A stretch of DNA of 34,494 bases from Alphaproteobacteria bacterium (lineage in GTDB: Bacteria > Pseudomonadota > Alphaproteobacteria > ATCC43930 > Allostellaceae), in contig JADZBA010000010.1 of the NCBI GenBank assembly GCA_020852355.1, positions 1-34,494 of the forward strand, in the 5' to 3' direction. Of this stretch, positions 7,654 through 13,999 are shown piece after piece (within the stretch, counting starts at the first letter, position 1; each line of letters opens with the position of its first letter). The notes beneath the pieces were generated by a model. It saw nothing but the letters and a program-made list of their open reading frames with translations, did not search any database and was not told where the DNA came from. The translations under genes and the position numbers were made by a program.

Positions 7654-8763
7654 TCAGTCCAGCAGGAACGCCACCCCCGCGCGCTCCGCGATGCCGCGGA
7701 CCTGCCCGACCAGCTTGGCGGGGAGCGGGATGCCCTCGGACCGGCGGCGGTCGTAGCTCGCCCATTCCGGGTCGCCCGGCACCAGCACCGGCTTCGCCGG
7801 GTCGACCGGCGGGGCGGCGCGCAGCGCGTCCATCATCGCGTCCAGGTCGTCGGCGAAATCGCCGGCCGGGCGGAAGGCGGCGGGATCGACGGCCATGAAG
7901 AAATGGCCGAGGTCGTCGTAGGGCGTCGCCCTGGCGCGCGGGTTGGTCGCGGCGGTGCCGCCGTAGATGCCGCCCGCGAGCATGGTCGACATGATCTCGA
8001 TCATCGCGGCCAGCCCGTAGCCCTTGTGGCTGGCCATCTCGGGCAGCCCGCCCAGCGGCGTCAGGCCGCCGTCGGGCCGGCGCGAGCAGTATTCCCGCGC
8101 GGTCGCCGCGTCGGTCACCGGCGCGCCGTTCTCGTCGACCACCCAGCCGGTCGGCACCGGCCGGTCGTTGAGCCAGCACAGCGTCACCTTGCCGACGGCG
8201 ACGGTGCTGGTCGCCATGTCGAGCACGAAGGGGCGGTTGCGGCGCGCGGGCGCGGCGAAGGCGATCGGGTTGGTCGCGAACATGCCCTCGCGCGCCCGCG
8301 TCGGGACGACCGCGCGGGTGCGCGAGCCGGTGCCGGTGATGCCGATCAGGCCCGCCTCGGCGGCGCGCAGCGCATAGGCGCCGGCGGCGCCGTAATGGTT
8401 GCTGTTGCGAACGGCGACGGTGGCGACACCCATCCGCCTGGCCTTGGCGACCGCCAGGTCCATCGCGAGGATCGAGGGGTAGTGGCCGAGCCCGCCGCCG
8501 CCGTCGACCAGCGCGGTCACCGGCGCCTCGCGCACGACCCGCACCGCCGGCGCCATGGCGAGCCGGCCGGTGCGCCGCCGGTCCTCGTAGCTCGGCAGCA
8601 TGGCGAGGCCGTGGGAATCGATGCCGCGCAGGTCGGTCTCGACCATGACGCCGGCGCTGGCGGCGGCCATCTCGCGGGGCATGCCCCAGGCGACCAGGGT
8701 CGACTCGATCTGCAGGCGCACCCGCTCCGCGGGGACGACCTGGAAGCGTTCCAACGTGTCCAT
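7654..8763 (-). CDS. Malate/L-lactate dehydrogenase family oxidoreductase (Ldh_2 family)
   Basis: This is an NAD(P)-dependent 2-hydroxy acid dehydrogenase of the family containing type 2 malate, L-sulfolactate and ureidoglycolate dehydrogenases. From the ATG at 8763 the protein has 369 residues. It shows the family motifs DLRGIDSHG (DSHG at 49-52), NSNHYGAAG with the catalytic-type His at 123, the NPIAFAAPA segment and the C-terminal MASHKGYGLAAMIEIM motif. An in-frame TTG at 8799 would add 12 residues that do not resemble the family. Substrate cannot be read from sequence; ureidoglycolate would fit the nitrogen theme but is only a possibility. It converges with the reductase gene at 7634 (19-base gap) and diverges from the PagL-like gene. 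Confidence 0.85.
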   Translation of the reverse strand: MDTLERFQVVPAERVRLQIESTLVAWGMPREMAAASAGVMVETDLRGIDSHGLAMLPSYEDRRRTGRLAMAPAVRVVREAPVTALVDGGGGLGHYPSILAMDLAVAKARRMGVATVAVRNSNHYGAAGAYALRAAEAGLIGITGTGSRTRAVVPTRAREGMFATNPIAFAAPARRNRPFVLDMATSTVAVGKVTLCWLNDRPVPTGWVVDENGAPVTDAATAREYCSRRPDGGLTPLGGLPEMASHKGYGLAAMIEIMSTMLAGGIYGGTAATNPRARATPYDDLGHFFMAVDPAAFRPAGDFADDLDAMMDALRAAPPVDPAKPVLVPGDPEWASYDRRRSEGIPLPAKLVGQVRGIAERAGVAFLLD

Positions 8764-8820
8764 CGCGCCACTATCGTCGAGGGAATGCGCGGACGGCAAC
8801 CGCTCCGAGTCGCCGGTGCG

Positions 8821-8848
8821 TTGACAGGATTCCCGCGGATTCTAGGGT
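8821..8848 (+). promoter_or_regulatory. Candidate sigma-70 promoter of the pagL-like gene
   Basis: A perfect -35 box TTGACA (8821-8826) is followed after 16 bases by TAGGGT (8843-8848), a weaker -10 box. A transcript starting near 8855 would have a leader of about 35 bases before the ATG at 8892. The spacer and start region are occupied by GGATTC repeats, suggesting control by a DNA-binding protein. Confidence 0.5.
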
Positions 8849-8870
8849 GGATTCGTACCGAATCCGATTC
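8827..8870 (+). repeat. GGATTC repeat cluster with perfect palindrome (candidate operator)
   Basis: GGATTC occurs at 8827-8832, 8837-8842 and 8849-8854. The last copy forms a perfect palindrome GGATTCG-TAC-CGAATCC (8849-8865), and another GATTC follows at 8866-8870. The first two copies are ten bases apart, one helical turn. The cluster covers the spacer and presumed start of the pagL-like promoter, a placement suited to a repressor or response regulator. The binding protein is unknown. Confidence 0.5.
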
Positions 8871-8891
8871 CCGAGTCGGAGTGACGCGACG

Positions 8892-9437
8892 ATGCGCATC
8901 AAGCTGTCCCTGCTCGCCGCAGCGCTCGCGGCCATGCTGCCCCTGTCGGCGCCGGCCGAGGCCCAGCTCGTCTCCGAGCTGAAGGTGGGAGGCGCCTACC
9001 ACGACCCGCCGATCTTCGGCCCGCGCAACGAGCGCAAGGGCTTCGACATCAATGGCGAGGTCCTGTTCACCTCGCCCGGCTTCCTGTCCTTCCTGTGGTC
9101 GCCGCGACCGCATGTCGGGCTGCAGGTGAACACCGCCGGCCTGACCAACCAGGCCTATGCCGGCCTGACCTGGCAGTACGACTTCGACGCCGGTCCGTTC
9201 ATCGCCGGCAGCCTCGGCCTCGCCGTCCACGACGGCGAGCTCGACAGCGACCGCACCGACCGCAAGTCGCTCGGCGGGCGCGTGCTGTTCCGCGAATCGA
9301 TCGAGGTCGGCTTCCGCTTCGGCGAGGAGCGCCGGCATTCCCTCTCGCTGATGCTCTCGCACGTCTCGAACGCCGGCATCTACGAGCGCAACGAGGGCAT
9401 GGACACGATCGCCGCGCGCTACGGCCTGCGCTTCTGA
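8892..9437 (+). CDS. PagL-like lipid A 3-O-deacylase / acyloxyacyl hydrolase family
   Basis: PagL-type enzymes are small outer-membrane barrels that remove an acyl chain from lipid A. The 181-residue product has a clean signal peptide (residues 1-24, ending AEA before Q25), short alternating beta strands and a terminal Phe. The family's active-site region is LSHVSNAGIYERNEGMD, with His157 and Ser159 in H-x-S order. At the position of the third triad residue (Glu140 in Pseudomonas PagL, as I recall it) there is Asp171, a conservative change. An upstream in-frame ATG-like codon at 8847 would precede the signal peptide and overlap the promoter, so the ATG at 8892 with CGGAG upstream is preferred. 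A short GC hairpin (9449-9464) follows the stop. Confidence 0.78.
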   Translation: MRIKLSLLAAALAAMLPLSAPAEAQLVSELKVGGAYHDPPIFGPRNERKGFDINGEVLFTSPGFLSFLWSPRPHVGLQVNTAGLTNQAYAGLTWQYDFDAGPFIAGSLGLAVHDGELDSDRTDRKSLGGRVLFRESIEVGFRFGEERRHSLSLMLSHVSNAGIYERNEGMDTIAARYGLRF

Positions 9438-9484
9438 CGGCGCTCTCTCCGCCCGGCGGGGCGGCCATCGCCGCACGCGCGGGC

Positions 9485-10210
9485 GTGCGGCGCATCGCCA
9501 TGTGGTCGGGCCCGCGCAACCTCTCGACCGCGCTGCTGCGCGCCTGGGAGAACCGGCGCGACACCTGGGTCGTCGATGAGCCGCTCTACGGCTTCTACCT
9601 CCAGGCGACGGGCAAGGATCATCCCGGCCGCGACGCGGTGATCGCCGCCCAGCCGACCGACTGGCGCATGGTCGCCGAGCGCCTGTCGACCGAACGCTGC
9701 GGCGACCGCGCCGTATTCTATCAGAAGCACATGGCCCACCATCTGCTGCCGCAGGTCGGCCGCGACTGGATCGATGCGCTCGACAACTGCTTCCTGATCC
9801 GCGACCCGCGTGCCGTCGTCGCGTCCTACGTGAAGACGCGCGAGACGGTCGGGCTCGACGATCTCGGCTACGAGGTCCAGGCGGAGCTGTTCGCGCGCGA
9901 GCGGCGGCGCACCGGGCGCGTGCCGCCGGTGATCGACGCCGCCGACGTGCTGGCCGACCCGCGCGCCGTCCTGACCGCCCTGTGCCGGCGGCTCGACCTG
10001 CCGTTCGACGAGGGCATGCTGTCGTGGCCGGCGGGGCGCCGCGACAGCGACGGCGTCTGGGCGCCGCACTGGTACGAGGCGGTCTGGCGGTCGACCGGGT
10101 TCGCCCGGCCGCGGGCCGAGGCGGCGACGCTGCCCGCTGCGCTGGGACCCCTGGCGGCGGCGGCCGAGCCGTACTATCGCCGTCTCGCAGAACACCGCAT
10201 CACGGGGTGA
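9485..10210 (+). CDS. Sulfotransferase-fold (P-loop) protein, partner of adjacent aminotransferase-like gene
   Basis: The 241-residue product has the two nucleotide-binding signatures of the PAPS sulfotransferase fold. These are a 5'-phosphosulfate-type loop (SGPRNLST, residues 8-15) and a 3'-phosphate-type segment (IRDPRAVVAS, 105-114). Other blocks are VVDEPLYGFYLQATG (29-43) and GVWAPHWYEAVWRSTGF near the end. These blocks resemble the N-terminal half of plant branched-chain-aminotransferase-like fusion proteins, as I recall them. The start is uncertain: the first ATG (9500) would cut into the first beta strand, so the GTG at 9485 is chosen, without a clear ribosome site. The stop is two bases before the next ATG, so coupled translation is likely. 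Sulfotransferase activity is not demonstrated for this branch. Confidence 0.75.
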   Translation: MRRIAMWSGPRNLSTALLRAWENRRDTWVVDEPLYGFYLQATGKDHPGRDAVIAAQPTDWRMVAERLSTERCGDRAVFYQKHMAHHLLPQVGRDWIDALDNCFLIRDPRAVVASYVKTRETVGLDDLGYEVQAELFARERRRTGRVPPVIDAADVLADPRAVLTALCRRLDLPFDEGMLSWPAGRRDSDGVWAPHWYEAVWRSTGFARPRAEAATLPAALGPLAAAAEPYYRRLAEHRITG

Positions 10211-10212
10211 CC

Positions 10213-11121
10213 ATGGTCCAGGGCTCGCAGGGCTTCGTCGAGGATCCGCGCAACGACCGCGTGCTGCTCTACCTCAACGGCGACCTCGTGCCGCGCGCCG
10301 AGGCCAGGGTCTCGGTGTTCGATGCGGGCTTCGTCCTGGGCGACGGCGTGTGGGAAGGTTTCCGCCTCGTCGGCGGCCGCGTCGCCTTCCTGGAGAAGCA
10401 TCTCGACCGGCTCTGGGAGGGGGCGCGCGCGATCGATCTCGACATCGGCATGGACCGGGCGGCGATGGCGGCCGCTCTCGATCGGACCGTCCGCGCCAAC
10501 GCCATGACCGACGGCGTGCACATCCGCCTGATGGTCACCCGCGGCCTCAAGCGCACGCCCAACCAGGACCCGCGCTACACCGTCGGGCCGGCGACCGTGG
10601 TGATCGTGGCGGAGTGGAAGGAGCCGAACCCGGAGGTCAAGCGCAAGGGCCTGCGCCTGTTCACCTCGACCATCCGCACGACGCCGCCCGACATGTTCGA
10701 CATGCGGCTCAACTCGCACAGCCGGCTGCCGCTCATCACCGCCCTCATCCAGGCGCTCAAGGCGGGCGCCGACGAGGCCCTGATGCTCGATCCGCACGGC
10801 TTCGTCGCGAGCTGCAACGCCACCAACTTCTTCATCGTCCGCAAGGGCGCGCTGTGGACGTCGACCGGCCGGTACTCGTTCAACGGCATCACCCGCGGCA
10901 ACGTGGTCGACCTCGCACGCGCCGACGGCATCCCCGTCGAGCTGCGCGACTTCACGCTGGCCGAGGTCTACGGCGCCGACGAGGCGTTCGCCACGGGTAC
11001 CTTCGGCGGCGTGACCCCGATCGCCGCCGTCGACGGGCGCCCGATCGGCGGCCCCGGCGGTCCGCTGACGCAGCGCCTCGACGCCCTCTACCGGGCGCTG
11101 CTGGCCGCCGAGGCCGGCTGA
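10213..11121 (+). CDS. Class IV aminotransferase-fold protein lacking the PLP lysine
   Basis: The 302-residue product has the whole branched-chain/D-amino acid aminotransferase layout: LNGDLVPRAEARVSVFDAGFVLGDGVWEG (21-49), ALMLDPHGFVASCNATNFFIV (189-209), GITRGNV (225-231) and the late ATGTFGGVTPI motif. Yet the residue aligning with the cofactor-binding lysine is Arg165, and no lysine exists between residues 145 and 183. The glutamate that contacts the PLP pyridine nitrogen aligns with Ser200. Canonical PLP catalysis is therefore doubtful, although the fold is otherwise complete. It lies two bases after the sulfotransferase-like gene; a GTG at 10207 overlapping that stop is an alternative start. 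The product name 'branched-chain aminotransferase' should not be transferred to it. Confidence 0.85.
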   Translation: MVQGSQGFVEDPRNDRVLLYLNGDLVPRAEARVSVFDAGFVLGDGVWEGFRLVGGRVAFLEKHLDRLWEGARAIDLDIGMDRAAMAAALDRTVRANAMTDGVHIRLMVTRGLKRTPNQDPRYTVGPATVVIVAEWKEPNPEVKRKGLRLFTSTIRTTPPDMFDMRLNSHSRLPLITALIQALKAGADEALMLDPHGFVASCNATNFFIVRKGALWTSTGRYSFNGITRGNVVDLARADGIPVELRDFTLAEVYGADEAFATGTFGGVTPIAAVDGRPIGGPGGPLTQRLDALYRALLAAEAG

Positions 11122-11133
11122 CCACCGCCGCCC

Positions 11134-11562
11134 GTGGCCCATCTTCCGGAGTGGCTCTTCGGCGTCGGCTGGTGGCGCCTCTGGCACGGCTTCCTCTGGC
11201 TGTGCCTGGCCTCGGCGGGCTGGCTCGCATGGTGGGCGGCCCGGGTGCTGGTGCCGGGCACCGGGCCGCAGGGCGGCGAGGCCATGTTCGCCCTGGCGGC
11301 TCTCACGCTCCTCGCGCTGGGCGTCGCCACGCTGGTCGACGCTGTCCTGCTCGGCGCCGCGGTCGACGGACCCTGGTGGCTGCGCCGGCTGGCCGTGCCG
11401 CTGGGGGGGCTGGCGGCCTTCGTCCTGGCGCTCCTCATGCTGCTCGCGTTGGTCGAGGTGCTGGCGGACGACGCGGCGGGCGTCGGCTGCTCGGTGCTCG
11501 GCGTGGTCGCCGCCATCGTCGCGCTCAACCTGTGGGCGCTCGCGCGATGCCGCGCGCGCTGA
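11134..11562 (+). CDS. Small integral membrane protein, unknown function
   Basis: This 142-residue protein is made almost wholly of hydrophobic segments. Four transmembrane helices are likely, at about residues 15-38, 48-75, 85-110 and 115-135, with a Trp-rich N-terminus (WLFGVGWWRLWHGFLWLCLASAGWL) and a basic end (ARCRAR). I do not recognise a family. The start is a GTG 12 bases after the preceding stop, with no obvious ribosome site, so the exact N-terminus is uncertain. Its stop lies inside the first codons of the protease gene (a 16-base overlap), which supports its being a real, translationally coupled gene. Confidence 0.6.
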   Translation: MAHLPEWLFGVGWWRLWHGFLWLCLASAGWLAWWAARVLVPGTGPQGGEAMFALAALTLLALGVATLVDAVLLGAAVDGPWWLRRLAVPLGGLAAFVLALLMLLALVEVLADDAAGVGCSVLGVVAAIVALNLWALARCRAR

Positions 11563-12422
11563 TCGCCGCCTGCGCGGCGCTGCTGCTCGCCCTCCCGGCG
11601 GCGGCCCAGGCACCGCTGCCGGGCGTCGTCGGCGCCGACGACCGCCATATCGTCGAGCCGCGCGAGTATCCCTGGAGCGCGATCGGCCGGCTCAACACCG
11701 AGATCGGCCAGCGCTGCACCGGCACGCTGATCGGTCCGCGCCTCGTCGCGACCGCGGCGCACTGCCTCTACAACCGCCGCACCGGCCGGCCGCTGCGGCC
11801 CGAGTCGGTGCATTTCCTCGCCGGCTACGCCCGCGGCGCGTACGTGGCGACGGCGCGCGCCGTGGCGATCCGCAGGGGCGCCGACGGGCCGCCCGGGGAC
11901 GCCGCCCGGGACTGGGCGCTGGTGACGCTGGAGGCGCCGCTCGGCGAACGCGTCGGCTGGATCGGCGCCGCGGCGCTGAACGGTCCGGGCATCGTCGCCG
12001 CGGCCCGCGGCGCAGTCGTGCTGCGCGCGGGCTATGGCCAGGACCGGCCGCACCTGCCGATGGCGGTGCTCGGCTGCCATGTCCTCGGGGCGGGCGCCGG
12101 CGGTGCGCTGGTCGCGCACGACTGTGACGCCGTGCGCGGCGATTCCGGCTCGCCGCTGCTGCTCCTGAAGGACGGGGAGCTGCGTCTCGTCGCCATCCAT
12201 TCCGGCCATCGCGGCCGCGGCGAGACGGTCGCCGGCATCGCCGTGGCCACTGCCGCCCTGCGCACCGCCGCGGGGGACCCGCCCGCCTCGCATCCGCCGG
12301 CGCGGGCGACGGGCATCGACCCGGTGCCGACGGTCACCGTGCGCGCCCTGGCGCAGCGGCTGCGCCGCCCGCCGCCGCCGCCGTCGCTGGCCGCGCTCGA
12401 GCGGCTCTTGCGCGCACCCTAG
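11547..12422 (+). CDS. Secreted trypsin-like serine protease (S1 family)
   Basis: The 291-residue product has a signal peptide (residues 1-20, ending AAA before Q21) followed by a trypsin-fold domain. The catalytic triad is complete: His72 in TAAHC, Asp122 in RDWAL and Ser200 in GDSGSPL. Cysteines around His72 and Ser200 allow disulfides, consistent with a periplasmic or secreted place of action. The mature N-terminus (GVVGADDRHIVEPREYPWSAIGRL) resembles V8/glutamyl-endopeptidase-like bacterial trypsins. The last 50 residues are Pro- and Arg-rich and outside the protease fold. The ATG overlaps the membrane-protein gene. The substrate is unknown. Confidence 0.88.
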   Translation: MPRALIAACAALLLALPAAAQAPLPGVVGADDRHIVEPREYPWSAIGRLNTEIGQRCTGTLIGPRLVATAAHCLYNRRTGRPLRPESVHFLAGYARGAYVATARAVAIRRGADGPPGDAARDWALVTLEAPLGERVGWIGAAALNGPGIVAAARGAVVLRAGYGQDRPHLPMAVLGCHVLGAGAGGALVAHDCDAVRGDSGSPLLLLKDGELRLVAIHSGHRGRGETVAGIAVATAALRTAAGDPPASHPPARATGIDPVPTVTVRALAQRLRRPPPPPSLAALERLLRAP

Positions 12423-12474
12423 GCGGCGTCTATCAGGCGAGGGGGAGTTCGCGGCGCTGGAAGAACGGTTCACC

Positions 12475-13989
12475 GTGCATGAAGGTCTGCCGCCGGACGG
12501 CGAGCTGCCGCCCGGCCTCGTGAGCCCGGCGCAGGACGGTCTCCTGCGCGTCCTCTACAGCCCCGACGACGAGGTCCTGGCCGAGTTCCGCCGCTGGGAG
12601 GCCGGCGTCGCGCTCGACGACCTCGACAGCGGCTGCTACCGCCTCTACCCCGCGCTCTATCACCGCCTCCGCACCCTGGCGCCCGATCATCCGTTTCTCG
12701 GCCGCATGAAGGGGCTCTTCCGTCGCGCCCTCTACCGCAACCAGCTGCTGTTTCGTTGGGCCCGCGAGGTGCTGGGGCGGCTGCGCGCGGCCCGCATCGA
12801 CTGCATCGTGCTCAAGGGCGCGGCGCTGGTCCGCTCGATCGGCTTCTCCGCCGGCTTCCGGCCGATGGCCGACGTCGACCTGCTGGTGCGGCCGCGCGAC
12901 GCGCGACGGGCGATGGAGGTCGCCGACGTCCGCTTCCGGACGGTCCTCGACGACGTGGCGGCGACGGAAGCGCATCTCCATCTCCGCCACGGCCTGTCGG
13001 TCATGGACGAGAGGGAGTTCGAGATCGACCTGCACTGGCGGCTGGCCGGCGCATGGGCCGCCGGCGAGGATCCCGACGCACCGTTCTGGGAGACGGCGGA
13101 GGCGATCGACCTGCAGGGCGAGCCGGCCCTGACGCTGGGGCCGACCGAGCTGCTCTACCATGTGCTGGTGCATGGTCTCGCCTGGAACGCCGTTCCGGTC
13201 GTGCGTTGGGTCTCCGACGCGCTCGGGATCCTGGAGGCGGAAGGCGGGCGGGTCGACTGGGGTCGCCTCGTGCGCCTCGCCGCGCGCTACCGCCAACGGC
13301 CGGCCGTGCGCGTGGCCCTGTCCCACCTCGTGCACCGGTTCGGCGCGCCGGTGCCGCCCGCCGTGCTGGCCGCCCTGGCGCCGCCCTATGCCGCCTCCGA
13401 GCTCGCCGGCTTCGCGGTCCGCACCCGTCCCTGGGCCAGCCCGATCGCGCTCGAGGAGGCGATGGTGCTCACCGCGGCCCGCCTTCCCGAGCTGGAGCGC
13501 CGGCTGCCCGGCCGCCGGCGCCTCGTCTACCTGCCCGACCGCATGGCGACGCCACGGGCCATGGCATGGATACGCTCGCTGGGCGCCGACCATCTCTGCG
13601 AGTTCGCCGCGACCGCGCCGCTGATGGCCGAGGCGCGGCGGCGCATCGTGGAAAGCGCGCAATGGCAGCGCCGGTTCGACGGCGCCGAGGGGGCGCTGTT
13701 CCGCCTCGATCTGTTCCACGACGTCCCGGGCGGCGGCCGCACGCCGGTCTATGCCCGGGTCGGCCGGACCGAGGACGGCAAGTGGGCGATCCGCACGTTC
13801 GCGACCTCGCTCGGCGACTGGCCGCGGGGAGCGGTCGTCTTGAGGCTCGACGCAACGATGGGTTTTCTGCAAACGTCGATTCTCTCGCTGGAGAACGCCA
13901 TGCCGCAACCGTTCCTGCCCACCTGGCCCGGTTTCGTCGCCGCCGCCGTGGCGCCGACGCTGCCCGCGCCGCCGCCGATGGTGCGCTGA
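12475..13989 (+). CDS. Nucleotidyltransferase family protein (NTP_transf_5-like), copy 1
   Basis: The 504-residue protein belongs to the uncharacterised nucleotidyltransferase family seen in peptide and polysaccharide clusters. Key residues are the KG pair at 114-115 (IVLKGAALVRS), the two metal-binding aspartates 133 and 135 (MADVDLLV), and the third acidic position in EIDLHW (Asp185, His187, Trp188). All are present, so it should be active. What it modifies is unknown. The C-terminal 200 residues carry an RRLVYLPDRMATPRAMAWIRSLG segment shared with copy 2. The start is a GTG (12475) 52 bases after the protease stop; a GA-rich tract (12439-12447) lies upstream and no ATG is available. It is followed almost directly by its paralogue. 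Confidence 0.78.
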   Translation: MHEGLPPDGELPPGLVSPAQDGLLRVLYSPDDEVLAEFRRWEAGVALDDLDSGCYRLYPALYHRLRTLAPDHPFLGRMKGLFRRALYRNQLLFRWAREVLGRLRAARIDCIVLKGAALVRSIGFSAGFRPMADVDLLVRPRDARRAMEVADVRFRTVLDDVAATEAHLHLRHGLSVMDEREFEIDLHWRLAGAWAAGEDPDAPFWETAEAIDLQGEPALTLGPTELLYHVLVHGLAWNAVPVVRWVSDALGILEAEGGRVDWGRLVRLAARYRQRPAVRVALSHLVHRFGAPVPPAVLAALAPPYAASELAGFAVRTRPWASPIALEEAMVLTAARLPELERRLPGRRRLVYLPDRMATPRAMAWIRSLGADHLCEFAATAPLMAEARRRIVESAQWQRRFDGAEGALFRLDLFHDVPGGGRTPVYARVGRTEDGKWAIRTFATSLGDWPRGAVVLRLDATMGFLQTSILSLENAMPQPFLPTWPGFVAAAVAPTLPAPPPMVR

Positions 13990-13999
13990 GTTGGAGGCG

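Noticed and set aside
7579-8982. 467-codon plus-strand frame opposite the dehydrogenase gene
   Set aside because: It covers the antisense of a well-conserved dehydrogenase and the divergent promoter. The translation is Arg/Gly/His-rich with no domain.
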